In this document: piece by piece, positions 7,735 through 16,596 of the stretch
Position numbering within the stretch: the first letter of the stretch is position 1
How the letters are laid out: each line of letters begins with the position of its first letter
Assembly: GCA_020846715.1 (NCBI GenBank)
Contig: JADLDK010000016.1
Coordinates: 62,001-126,000, forward strand
Direction of reading: 5' to 3'
Source of the DNA: Armatimonadota bacterium
GTDB taxonomy: Bacteria > Armatimonadota > UBA5829 > DSUL01
Length of the DNA: 64,000 nucleotides
Notes under the pieces: model-generated
What the model was told of the DNA's origin: nothing
Seen by the model: the letters and a program-made list of their open reading frames with translations, nothing else
Databases searched by the model: none
Position numbers and translations under genes: made by a program

Positions 7735-10700
7735 TCAGTCACTGAGCTTTGCGCTGATTACGCTGGAGATGCCTGGCTCCTGCATCGTAATGCCATAGAG
7801 CACATCGGCCGCTTCCATAGTCGCGCGGTTGTGCGTGATAACAATGAACTGTGACTCCTCCGCGAACTGGCGCACAAGCTGCGCAAAGCGCCCCACATTG
7901 GCATCGTCCAGCGGGGCGTCCACCTCGTCCAGCACACAGAACGGAGATGGCCGCACACGCATCAGCGCAAACAGAAGCGCCTGCGCTGTCAGCGCCTTCT
8001 CCCCGCCGCTGAGCAAATCCATATTCTGCAGCTTCTTGCCCGGAGGCTGCACAAAGACTTCGATACCGGTTTCCAGCAGATTGTCCGGTTGCGTAAGCTC
8101 CAGTTGCGCGACACCTCCGCCAAAAAGCAGAGTAAAGAGCTCCTCAAAGTTGCCCTTCACCTGCTCGAATGTGTTCATGAACAGATCGCGAGTGGAGTCG
8201 TCAATCTCCCGGATCGCTTCCAGCAGCGAGTCGCGCGCTTCCTCCAGATCCGTGCGCTGCGTAGCCAGAAACTCCCAGCGCTCTCGGACGCGCTCAAACT
8301 CCGCGATGGCGCCGGTGTTCACCTCACCCATCGCGCGAATCTCCTTACGCAGGCGCGCCACCTCGCCAACAGTCCCATGTTTGATGAGCAGAGGCTCCGG
8401 CCAGCTCATCGCGTCTGACCTGGTGATCTCGTACTCGTCCCAAAGACGCTCGAGATTCTGCGCGAGGTCCGCCTCTGAGCGGGTCAGTGAAATCTGCAAC
8501 TGATGCAGTTCTTCACTCAGTCCGTCCCGCAAATCGCGTGTATCTTTGAGCTGCATCGCCCGCGCATGGTGTTCCTGCTGGGCGGACTGCGAAGCCGCCT
8601 GAGCCTCGGCCAACAACTCCTCAGCGCGCTTGAACGCCGCCAGAGCCGCCTCAGCGTCTATCGCCAGGTCCTGAAGAGACTCATCGGAAAGGCTTCCGGC
8701 GGACTCAACATCCGAAAGCTCGCGCCGCCGCGCTTCAAGTGAATGTGTCGCGCGCTGAATCTCTTCCTGAGTCTGACTCTGCGCACGCGAGACAGAGTTC
8801 TCCCGCTCAATCAGCGCTGAAAGTCTGCTGGATAGCTCCGAGACTTCCTCAGCGCGCCGGTGCCTTTCAGACTGCATCTCACCGAGCTCCTTGCGCTGAT
8901 GCTCCAGCATCTCATCCAGGCTGCTGCCTTCCGATCCCGTGTTGTCCAGCAAAGCCTGCAGGGCCGCGCTCTCAGCCTGGATAGTCGCGGACTGCGCGCG
9001 GGTGGACTCGAGGCGCGACAACGTTTCGCGCTCCGCGTCATCCATCTCGCGAAGAGACGCCCTCGCGCTGTCTCTCTCCCCGGCCGCCTGCGCCAGACAC
9101 ACCTTCGCCTGTTCACCCTCAGCCTGGACTTCTGAGAGCTTTCCCGCAAGCTCTTCCAGCTCGACCTTGATCTGCTGAACAGCCGCCTGTGCCAGCTCCT
9201 GTTCATCTGTCAGGCGCTCAAGCTCGCGGCCCAACTCGGCAATCTCCCGCTTGCGCTCGATGAGACCCGCGCCTTTTTTCACGCGGCTGCCCCCTGTGAC
9301 GGCGCCGCTTGGCACCAGCAGTTCCCCTTCAAGGGTGACGATTTTCCCCCACCCGCGAAGCTTTCGGGCTGCCTCGCCAGCAAACTGAACGTTCTCCGCC
9401 ACCAGCACACGCCCCAGCAGAAGCCGGGCGACCGGATCGTAGCGCCGGTCAAACTCAACCAGTTCATACGCGGAGCCTCTGAGTCCGTTCACTCCGCGCC
9501 AGCGCTCACGCGTCCAGACATCCCGGTCTTCCAGACGGTCCATAGGGAGAAACGTCGCCCGTCCCAGATTCCGGCTCTTCAGAAACTCAATAGCCCGGCG
9601 AGCGTCTTCAAAGGTTGAGCAGGCGATATCCTGAACCTGACTGCCGAGCGCGGCTTCCAGCGCGTGATCCAGATCTGCTGGAATACGCAGAATATCAGCC
9701 ACAGCAGCGTAGTCCGCCGGCAGGTCTCCCTTACGCGCCGCCGACAATACCGAGCGTACACCGGCAAAATACCCCTCGCGGGCCTCTTCCAGTTCTTTGA
9801 GCATTTTCAGGCGGCTGCCACAGTCAATGCTGAGACGCGAGGCCTCCTCTCTCAGGGCCTGCGCGGACTCAAGATTCTCCCGCGCGTCTTCGTGGCGAGA
9901 GCGCAACTCCTGGAGCAGCGCAGAGAGGGCTTCGACGTTTTGAGTCTGCGCGGCTACAACGCTCTCCGCGCGCTCCACATCCTGAATGCGTGTGTCGCGC
10001 CGCTCGGCAAGACTCTGCAAACGCTCCTGAGCGACGGCTTCGGCGGCTTCCAGCTCCTGTCTGCGCCGGAGATTGCTCTCCAGTCGGCTCCTCTGAGCAG
10101 CCTTGTCTTCCGCCAGACCGCGAGCGCTTGCTTCCTGCTCGGCCAGAGACTCCTCCCGCTGCCGGATCTGCTGCGTGAACTGATGAAGGCCTGCCTTCAG
10201 ACGCGCGACTTCCTCTTCCAGACCTGACCTGGTCTGCGCCGTATCGCTATGCTCTTCAGCGCGCGCGTCCAGTTGCTGTGAAAGCTCCGCAAGGCGCATC
10301 TCGAGCCGGATGATGTCCTCACTGGCCCGTTTCCGCGCCTCCTCGGCAGACTGGCGATGCGCCTGAGCTATGGCCAGATCGCTGCGAAGCCGCTCCGCCG
10401 CGCTCTGCGCATGCGAAAACTCCCTATGCGTGGTTTCAAGGGTGCTCTGGGCTTCACGGGCCGCCTGCCCCGCATCAGCTTCGGCCTGAGTCTGGGAGGC
10501 AAAGACGCCTTCCAACTCCGCCACCTGCGCGGTGATGGATTCCTCAGTGAGTTTGTAATCGCTAATATCGGAGTCCAGCTTCTGCACGCGCGACACCAGC
10601 AGCCCCACTTCAATTTCACGCAGACGCTCCGTAAGCTCCCGGTAACGGATGGCTGTCTCCGCCTGCTCCGCCAGCGGCTCCATCTGCGTCTGCAACTCCT

Positions 10701-11286
10701 GCATGATGTCGTCCACACGGGAAAGATTCTCGCGCGTGTGCTCCAGCTTCCGGTACGTCTCGTGACGCCGGACGCGATATTTCTTCACACCGGCGGCTTC
10801 TTCCAGCAGTTCTCGGCGGTCCTCAGCTTTGCCAGTCAGCAGACGGTCAATCTCTCCCTGGCTGACCATGGAGTAAGCGCCCCTCCCTGCGCCGGAATCC
10901 AGAAAGAGCTCAAAGATGTCTTTCAGGCGGCAGGGGACTTTGTTGATGAAGTACTCGCTGTCTCCGGAGCGGTAGGCGCGGCGCGTAACGGTGATCTCTT
11001 CGAAGCCCACCGGCAGGCTGCCGCTTGAGTTGTCGAGTGTGAGGGAGACTTCCGCCAACCCCACCGCCTTGCGCTTCGCGCTGCCGTTGAAGATGACGTC
11101 CTCTGTCTTGTTGGCGCGCAGATGCCGCACATTGGACTCGCCCATCACCCAGGCGATGGCGTCCGAGATGTTGCTCTTGCCAGAGCCATTCGGGCCGACA
11201 ACCGCTGTGATCCCGGGGGTAAAAACGACTTCCGTGTTGTCCGCGAAGGTTTTGAACCCTCGGATCTCCAGCTTTTTTAAGCGCAA
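7735..11286 (-). CDS. smc: Chromosome segregation ATPase SMC
   Basis: A full-length 1183-residue SMC protein. The N-terminal head carries Walker A at residues 31-39 (GPNGSGKSN); two long coiled-coil regions flank a hinge near residues 510-630; the C-terminal head has the signature LSGGEKALTA from residue 1092 and Walker B FCVLDEVDAP with D1120 and E1121. SMC works with ScpA and ScpB (neither is in this window) to compact and separate the chromosome. The start is TTG 11286, with GGGAGG six bases upstream. A possible extended -10 site lies at 11349-11357. It is in the same direction as the ABC transporter genes but 125 bases from them, so it may have its own promoter. Confidence 0.98.
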   Translation of the reverse strand: MRLKKLEIRGFKTFADNTEVVFTPGITAVVGPNGSGKSNISDAIAWVMGESNVRHLRANKTEDVIFNGSAKRKAVGLAEVSLTLDNSSGSLPVGFEEITVTRRAYRSGDSEYFINKVPCRLKDIFELFLDSGAGRGAYSMVSQGEIDRLLTGKAEDRRELLEEAAGVKKYRVRRHETYRKLEHTRENLSRVDDIMQELQTQMEPLAEQAETAIRYRELTERLREIEVGLLVSRVQKLDSDISDYKLTEESITAQVAELEGVFASQTQAEADAGQAAREAQSTLETTHREFSHAQSAAERLRSDLAIAQAHRQSAEEARKRASEDIIRLEMRLAELSQQLDARAEEHSDTAQTRSGLEEEVARLKAGLHQFTQQIRQREESLAEQEASARGLAEDKAAQRSRLESNLRRRQELEAAEAVAQERLQSLAERRDTRIQDVERAESVVAAQTQNVEALSALLQELRSRHEDARENLESAQALREEASRLSIDCGSRLKMLKELEEAREGYFAGVRSVLSAARKGDLPADYAAVADILRIPADLDHALEAALGSQVQDIACSTFEDARRAIEFLKSRNLGRATFLPMDRLEDRDVWTRERWRGVNGLRGSAYELVEFDRRYDPVARLLLGRVLVAENVQFAGEAARKLRGWGKIVTLEGELLVPSGAVTGGSRVKKGAGLIERKREIAELGRELERLTDEQELAQAAVQQIKVELEELAGKLSEVQAEGEQAKVCLAQAAGERDSARASLREMDDAERETLSRLESTRAQSATIQAESAALQALLDNTGSEGSSLDEMLEHQRKELGEMQSERHRRAEEVSELSSRLSALIERENSVSRAQSQTQEEIQRATHSLEARRRELSDVESAGSLSDESLQDLAIDAEAALAAFKRAEELLAEAQAASQSAQQEHHARAMQLKDTRDLRDGLSEELHQLQISLTRSEADLAQNLERLWDEYEITRSDAMSWPEPLLIKHGTVGEVARLRKEIRAMGEVNTGAIAEFERVRERWEFLATQRTDLEEARDSLLEAIREIDDSTRDLFMNTFEQVKGNFEELFTLLFGGGVAQLELTQPDNLLETGIEVFVQPPGKKLQNMDLLSGGEKALTAQALLFALMRVRPSPFCVLDEVDAPLDDANVGRFAQLVRQFAEESQFIVITHNRATMEAADVLYGITMQEPGISSVISAKLSD

Positions 11287-11348
11287 ATGAGCCTCCCTGC
11301 CAACGATGCGAAAGCGCCAGGTCTCACAGACGCGACGCTCTGAGAGCT

Positions 11349-11357
11349 ATTGTAACA
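11349..11357 (-). promoter_or_regulatory. Putative extended -10 promoter for smc
   Basis: On the minus strand the site reads TGTTACAAT: TACAAT matches the sigma-70 -10 box in five of six positions and carries the extended -10 TG. The -35 region is only weakly matched (TTTCCG at 17 bases). It is 63 bases upstream of the smc start codon. Confidence 0.5.
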
Positions 11358-11411
11358 CGCAGAGGCAGATGCGGAAAAGGCGGCCATGCGGCGCGCCGGG
11401 ATGACAAACTC

Positions 11412-12431
11412 CTACCAGCCTTCTACGGGAATCCCGAGCTTCTTCAGCTCTGCGCGGTATTTCTCAACGTCCTGCGGGCGGACAATGTCCACGCCAGTAT
11501 CTATGATCCCGTTGCGAGCGCCCATCCCCTTCAGCGCCTCGTCTTTTCCGTCGCGGATAATCGCGCTGATCACCTCAACACCCTTGAGTCCCATCAGATA
11601 CGGGCGCTGACCGATGACCACGTCAAGCTTCTTCTGCTTAAGCATATTCATGTGCTCTTTCAGATTGTCGAAGCAGACTATCTTGACTTTTCCGGTCCTG
11701 CCTGCGGACTCTGTCGCGATAGCGCAGGATGGACCGTTGAGAGCATACACGCCAAAGAACGCGGCCAGATCGGGCGTCGCCGCGAGTTTGGCTTTGGCTT
11801 TCTGGATAGCAACAGCGCGATCTTCATTGTCCACCAGAACCTCCGGTAGAACAGTGATGCCCGGATACTTCGCCGCCATGACCTCCTTGAAGCCCTTGAT
11901 GCGCTCCAGAGAGTTGGAAGCCGTGACGGAGCCTGTCGCAATGCAGACCTTGCCCTTTCCGCCCAGCTCCTTAGCCATCTCCTCAGCCGCAGTCTTGCCG
12001 GCCAGATAGTTGTCCGTACCCACGTAAGCGGCTCTGCCGCTGTCTGGGGCATCTGTGTCCATCGCCACGCACGTTATCTTGCGGGCGATAGCGTCCTTTA
12101 TGGCCGGCCCGACAGTTTCAGGGTCGGAGGCGGCAAAAAGAATCCCGTTTTTGCCGAGCGCCACCCAGCTCTTGATCTTCTCCGCCTGCTTCTGCGCATC
12201 TTCCTTGGACGGAACGTAGAACTCCACGTCAACACCGGCCTTCCCCGCAGCCGCCTTCATCCCCATCTCAACCTGATCCCAGAAAGGGTGGACGGATTTA
12301 CCCAGACCGGCGATCTGAAGCCTGCCGGAGCCAGACGGCCCTCCGGCCGCATTGTCGCCGGGACCCTTGGCGCAACCAGTGGTCAAGACACAGGCAAGGC
12401 TGAGCGCAAGCGCGAATCTGAAAAGTTTCAT
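11412..12431 (-). CDS. Sugar ABC transporter substrate-binding lipoprotein (RbsB-like)
   Basis: A 339-residue periplasmic-binding protein of the ribose/galactose type. The N-terminus is a lipoprotein signal peptide with lipobox LTTGC (C20), so the protein is likely anchored outside the cytoplasmic membrane. The two-lobed fold is recognisable from QIAGLGKSVHPFW at the first strand, the AAAGKAGVDVEF helix and strand, the FAASDPETVGPAI turn, and YVGTDNYLAGKTAAEEM between lobes. The start ATG 12431 is preceded by GAGGG. It follows the RbsC-like permease gene. No ATPase gene of the RbsA type lies next to them. Confidence 0.92.
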   Translation of the reverse strand: MKLFRFALALSLACVLTTGCAKGPGDNAAGGPSGSGRLQIAGLGKSVHPFWDQVEMGMKAAAGKAGVDVEFYVPSKEDAQKQAEKIKSWVALGKNGILFAASDPETVGPAIKDAIARKITCVAMDTDAPDSGRAAYVGTDNYLAGKTAAEEMAKELGGKGKVCIATGSVTASNSLERIKGFKEVMAAKYPGITVLPEVLVDNEDRAVAIQKAKAKLAATPDLAAFFGVYALNGPSCAIATESAGRTGKVKIVCFDNLKEHMNMLKQKKLDVVIGQRPYLMGLKGVEVISAIIRDGKDEALKGMGARNGIIDTGVDIVRPQDVEKYRAELKKLGIPVEGW

Positions 12432-12549
12432 GTGTGGAGTATCCCTCAGCGCAAAAGCGCACGTCGTGATGAGAAAAAGCTGTGTTGGAAATTCTCGATG
12501 GAGCCAGATGTTTCCTCTGTCCGGCTCGCTTGAGAAGAAAGGGGCCAAA

Positions 12550-13524
12550 TCAGAGCCTTTCGCGCCGCCGCCTCCGCACGCTATCCAGAGTCACAGCAAG
12601 GACCACCACAAAACCTGTTGACATGGACTGCCACCACGACTCAACACCGATGAAGGTCAATCCGAGCGGCAACAAACTCATCAGACCGGCGCCTATCACA
12701 GCGCCCAGAATCGTCCCGACGCCACCCGTTAGACTGATTCCACCGATGACTACAGCAGCGATGGCGGTCAGTTCATAGGCCACTCCCGCCTTCGGATCTC
12801 CGATGGTTACACCGGACGCAATGATTACGCCGGCCAGAGCGGCGCACGCCGCGCTTGCTGAGTAGCAGAATGCGCGCACGCCCTCCACATTGACTCCGGC
12901 CAGTCGCGCCGCCTCGACATTGCCGCCAACCGCATAGATCCGGCGGCCGAGCGCAGTGTGATGGGCAATCAGATGAGCGACGATGGCCAGCGCGACGAAC
13001 AGGACCCCAGCAACCGGCAAAAACGGAAGAAAACGGACGTGCGCGTTGCCGCTTGCGCCGATAGCGTTGAACGCCTCCGGCAGCCCGCTGATAATGGAGC
13101 CGTGAGTGATATACTCAGCCAGCCCCCGCGCGATGATCAGCGTCCCCAGAGTGATGATGAACGGGGGCACCCCCAGGCGGTTGATATAAAACGAGTGGTA
13201 GAGACCAATCCCGACACCGGCGGCAAGCGTCAGCGCAATGGCGAGGACAACAGCAGGCACATCTCCCATAACAGGCGCCAGCTTCTGCACCAGTAGCGCA
13301 TCCAGAACACCGGCCAGCGCGATAATAGAGCCGGGCGCCAGGTCAATGCCGCCCGTGAGTATGACGAAGGTCTCCCCGATTGCCAGAAGCCCAATCAGCG
13401 ACAGAGAAAACAGCCACAGATTCGCGGAGTAAGTCTGGAAAAAAGCAGCCGGATTCAGGACCGCTACGGCCACCATGGCCACAACCAGCGCGACAAATAT
13501 CCCCGACTCGGCGCGGTTCTTCAC
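12550..13524 (-). CDS. Sugar ABC transporter permease (RbsC-like)
   Basis: A protein of about 324 residues with 8-10 hydrophobic segments, matching the BPD_transp_2 family of ribose/xylose-type permeases. Typical stretches are ETFVILTGGIDLAPGSII, the AVGGNVEAARLAGVNV loop thought to face the ATPase, and VVIGGISLTGGVGTILG. The start is uncertain: GTG 13524 gives a normal family length, and a second GTG at 13536 is equally possible; neither has a clear ribosome binding site. It lies between the DedA gene and the binding-protein gene. The usual ATPase is absent, so either it is encoded elsewhere or the transporter borrows one. Confidence 0.9.
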   Translation of the reverse strand: MKNRAESGIFVALVVAMVAVAVLNPAAFFQTYSANLWLFSLSLIGLLAIGETFVILTGGIDLAPGSIIALAGVLDALLVQKLAPVMGDVPAVVLAIALTLAAGVGIGLYHSFYINRLGVPPFIITLGTLIIARGLAEYITHGSIISGLPEAFNAIGASGNAHVRFLPFLPVAGVLFVALAIVAHLIAHHTALGRRIYAVGGNVEAARLAGVNVEGVRAFCYSASAACAALAGVIIASGVTIGDPKAGVAYELTAIAAVVIGGISLTGGVGTILGAVIGAGLMSLLPLGLTFIGVESWWQSMSTGFVVVLAVTLDSVRRRRRERL

Positions 13525-13573
13525 GCGGACGCACACCCCGCACTGGCCCTGGCAGTCACAGTGGGCAGGAAGA

Positions 13574-14212
13574 TCAAGCCGCCTTCTCCCGGGGTTCTTC
13601 CGGGCGCAGATGATGCCACACCCAGAAAGCCACCGCGCACACAAACACGACCAGCACAACCACATCCGCACCCTGGAAGTACCGCTTCAGATCTTCCCAG
13701 CGGTCGCCAAGTTTGTGCCCCGCCCACGCCAGAGCGTAACACCACGGCAGACTTCCGAGAAACGTATAGACCGTGAAGTGCCAGAAACGCATCCGGGAGA
13801 TGCCCGCCGGCAGCGAAATGACAGTCCTCACGACTGGCAGCAAGCGGCTGATAAAGATAGCCCAGTCTCCCCAGCGGTCGAAGAAGCGATCTGCTGCGTC
13901 CACGTCGCGCTTTCTGACAAGCAGATAGCGCCCATACTTATACACAAAGGGACGTCCGCCGAAGTAGCCGACCCAGTAAGCCAGCCACGATCCCAGAACG
14001 CAGCCCAGCGCGCCAGCGACTGCCATTCCGATCAGAGAGAACTTTTCGGGATTTTGAGAGACCAGATACCCGCCAAAGGGCATGATAATCTCACTGGGAA
14101 GAGGGATACAGGCGCTTTCAATGGCCATCATCAGCACAATACCTAGGTAGCCAAGCGCCGCGATCGTGCCGGTGGTCCACGCTATGACCGGTGCGAGAAG
14201 TTTGTGGATCAA
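13574..14212 (-). CDS. DedA-family membrane protein
   Basis: A 212-residue integral membrane protein of the DedA/SNARE-associated (VTT) family. It shows the conserved acidic and proline region MMAIESACIPLPSEIIMPFG, the GSWLAYWVGYFGGRP segment, and the conserved arginine motif FISRLLPVVRTVISLPAG. Family members act in lipid or undecaprenyl-phosphate flipping across the cytoplasmic membrane, as described for other bacteria. The TTG start at 14212 overlaps the TGA of the preceding glycosyltransferase gene (TTGA), so the two are probably translationally coupled, which hints at a joint role in envelope lipid or glycan metabolism. Confidence 0.92.
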   Translation of the reverse strand: MIHKLLAPVIAWTTGTIAALGYLGIVLMMAIESACIPLPSEIIMPFGGYLVSQNPEKFSLIGMAVAGALGCVLGSWLAYWVGYFGGRPFVYKYGRYLLVRKRDVDAADRFFDRWGDWAIFISRLLPVVRTVISLPAGISRMRFWHFTVYTFLGSLPWCYALAWAGHKLGDRWEDLKRYFQGADVVVLVVFVCAVAFWVWHHLRPEEPREKAA

Positions 14213-15351
14213 GCCGCTCGTCCCAGAGCTGTCTCATACACCTCCAGCACTTTTGAAATCATCGCGTCCACGCTCAGAGAACCGGAGAACGCGCGGGCGG
14301 CGGCCCCAAAGCTCCTTCTCTGCTCGTCATCTCTAAGCAGACTCAACACGCGCCCGGAAAACTCCCGGGCATCGTTACCCACCAGGTAGCCCGTTTCGCC
14401 GTCGCGCACAAACTCCGGGATACCTCCGGACGCAACAGCCACGCTCGGCAGACCCTCTGCCGCTGCTTCTCCAACCGCCAGTCCCTGGGTCTCCGTCAGA
14501 GACGGAAAGACGAAGATATCCGCCTGAGAGAAGACATCTCGCAGTCTTGCGCGCTCCAGTGGACCAGTAAAGGTCGTGCGAACTCCAATGCCCTTGATTT
14601 TTGCGTTCTCCTTCAACTCTTCCAGATACGGCCCGCCGCCGACAATGACGAGACGCGCCCGGGGTTCTTCAGCGCTGACAATCTTGAACGACTCCAGAAG
14701 AAGCTCGAGGTTCTTCTCTTTCGCGATGCGCCCCACATAAACGAGCAGCCGATCCTGTGGCATCATACGGTACTTCGCGCGCAAATCAAAGCGCTCGCTG
14801 TGACCGTTATTCAGCTCAATTCCTGTAGGAATAGCTCGCCACGGCGTCTTTACTCCATAGCTTTGCAGAATCTTTCCTGTCGCGTTGCTGGGCACAATGA
14901 CGGCGTTGCAGCGATTGTAGTAGTAGCGCATCCACGCCACCACCAGCCACCTCCACATCCACGACGGCCCGTGAAAGTAGTGAACGTACTCCGTATAGAG
15001 TGTGTGGTTTGTGGAGACTACCGGCACCGAAGTGGCCTCCGCCCAGCCCAGCCCGGCTGTACCCACGACAAATGGAGTATGCGTATGCACAAGGTCCACC
15101 CGCAAAGAGCAAAACAGATCGAACATCCGATTCCCACCCGGCAGGGCAATCGGGTAGTCCGGTATGGACGATGGACGCACGCTTCGCAGGCGATAGACGT
15201 TTGAGCGCTCATCCTGATAGCCGGGAAAGTTGGGCGCGAAATAGCTGACGCGATGCCCGCGCTTCTCGAGCTCTCGTCCGAGAGTCTCTATGGAGATCGA
15301 GACGCCGTTCACTACAGGCGCGAAGCTCTCGGAGAATATCCCTATGTGCAA
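14209..15351 (-). CDS. GT4 family glycosyltransferase
   Basis: A 380-residue GT-B-fold retaining glycosyltransferase. The N-terminal domain begins with HIGIFSESFAPVVNGVS, typical of lipid-linked mannosyl/glucosyl transferases; the C-terminal domain has YVGRIAKEKNLELL, the VIVGGGPYLEEL strand, and the EX7E motif in ETQGLAVGE. No signal peptide or clear membrane segment is seen, so it is likely a cytoplasmic or peripheral membrane enzyme. The closest style is that of diacylglycerol or phosphatidylinositol glycosyltransferases, so a glycolipid product is plausible. The TTG start at 15351 follows CAGGCAAGGA. It is coupled to the DedA gene by a four-base overlap. Confidence 0.92.
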   Translation of the reverse strand: MHIGIFSESFAPVVNGVSISIETLGRELEKRGHRVSYFAPNFPGYQDERSNVYRLRSVRPSSIPDYPIALPGGNRMFDLFCSLRVDLVHTHTPFVVGTAGLGWAEATSVPVVSTNHTLYTEYVHYFHGPSWMWRWLVVAWMRYYYNRCNAVIVPSNATGKILQSYGVKTPWRAIPTGIELNNGHSERFDLRAKYRMMPQDRLLVYVGRIAKEKNLELLLESFKIVSAEEPRARLVIVGGGPYLEELKENAKIKGIGVRTTFTGPLERARLRDVFSQADIFVFPSLTETQGLAVGEAAAEGLPSVAVASGGIPEFVRDGETGYLVGNDAREFSGRVLSLLRDDEQRRSFGAAARAFSGSLSVDAMISKVLEVYETALGRAA

Positions 15352-15374
15352 TCCTTGCCTGGCCTCTGTGAAGA

Positions 15375-16496
15375 CTAATGCTCAGTCGGCGCAGCGGGTT
15401 CGTCGCGCTTTCGGCGGGAGAGCCGCTCACCGTGATTCTCCATAAAAGCGATCACGTCTGAAAGGCGGAAACGCCTTTGGTTTCCCACAGTACGAAAGTG
15501 CGGCAGAACGCCCCGGTTGGTGTAGCGGCGCACAGTGGTGGGACAGACGTTGAGAATCCGCGCGGCGTCCTCCAGGCTCAGAGGCGGATCGAGCAGCCTC
15601 TCGAGAAGCTCAGAGCGACTCTCGCGAAAGTCTCTCTTGTAAGACTTCTGCGCAACTTCGCTGAGAAGCTCGGCCTTGTCCGAATCAATTCGTGCCAGCG
15701 CCTGAATGTGTCTCGGCAGAGTCTCCAGCGACTGCGGCACGGCATCTGCCCCGGCGGCAGCGTCACCCGGCGCAACAGACCCAACAACGGGCTGCTTTGC
15801 CGGAGTTTCTGCAGGGCGCGGGCGAGGCTGGGCTGCCTTTGGCGCTGAAGCGGGACTGGCAGAAGGCGCTGGTAGTTTGGCCGCCGGCGCGCGGACATCC
15901 GGCTCCTGCGAACCTCCGTCCTCAGGCGATCCAAACGCAGGTTGACCCGAATCTGGAGTCTGCGGCTTTTCCTGCTCCGCCCTGTCCTTCGCCTGCGGTG
16001 AATCCGGTTCTGTAGCGCTGTCTGAGGTCTTCAGATAAGGCAGAAAATCTTCAATTTCGGGGATGTGAAGGTTCAAATCGTCCGGATGAAGCGGCTGAGT
16101 CTTGGACGCAGGCGGCGCCGGCCGGGCAACCACTTCCTGGCTGGAAGCAAGCTTCGCCTCCTCAGACTGATTCAGACGGCCGGCCGCTTCCGAGACAGAA
16201 GCAATGCCGGGCTTCTCAACGCTTCGAGTCTTTGTCTCCGCATTTGAGCCGGACACAGACGCTGGGGAGGACGCAGGTTTGGAAACCGGCGGCACAGTTT
16301 GCGCGCCCTGATCGCTGACAGGTTTGCGCGAGCCAAAGAGCGCCTCTTTGCGGGCGGCGGCCTCAGAAGCGACACTGCCGGTGGATTCCTTCGGCTTTTC
16401 AGCCTTCTCAGCAGGTGGCGCTGAAGGCGCGGCGGTCTGCTGATCCTGGTCTTTCTCGACCTGCTCAACATACTTCAGCCAGTCATCCAGCCTCAT
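15375..16496 (-). CDS. MerR/excisionase-type helix-turn-helix protein with long disordered region
   Basis: A 373-residue protein with a short N-terminal helix (MRLDDWLKYVEQVEKDQ), about 250 residues rich in Ala, Pro, Ser, Glu and Lys that look disordered, then a C-terminal part with a helix (SYKRDFRESRSELLERLL) and a helix-turn-helix of the HTH_17 type (SLEDAARILNVCPTTVRRY, wing HFRTVGNQRRFRLSDV). It probably binds DNA; its targets are unknown. ATG 16496 is chosen since AAGGGAAA precedes it. It is 24 bases upstream of the GT4 gene and about 100 bases downstream of queA. The layout, with the DNA-binding domain at the far C-terminus, is unusual for this class. Confidence 0.8.
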   Translation of the reverse strand: MRLDDWLKYVEQVEKDQDQQTAAPSAPPAEKAEKPKESTGSVASEAAARKEALFGSRKPVSDQGAQTVPPVSKPASSPASVSGSNAETKTRSVEKPGIASVSEAAGRLNQSEEAKLASSQEVVARPAPPASKTQPLHPDDLNLHIPEIEDFLPYLKTSDSATEPDSPQAKDRAEQEKPQTPDSGQPAFGSPEDGGSQEPDVRAPAAKLPAPSASPASAPKAAQPRPRPAETPAKQPVVGSVAPGDAAAGADAVPQSLETLPRHIQALARIDSDKAELLSEVAQKSYKRDFRESRSELLERLLDPPLSLEDAARILNVCPTTVRRYTNRGVLPHFRTVGNQRRFRLSDVIAFMENHGERLSRRKRDEPAAPTEH

Positions 16497-16596
16497 AGTC
16501 CATTTCCCTTCTTTCCCGTCTGGTGAGTGTGCCCCGGGCACAACTCGAGCGGCTCGCGCTCCGTGTAAAAAAACCGTCTGTATCAGGGCCTGTCTG

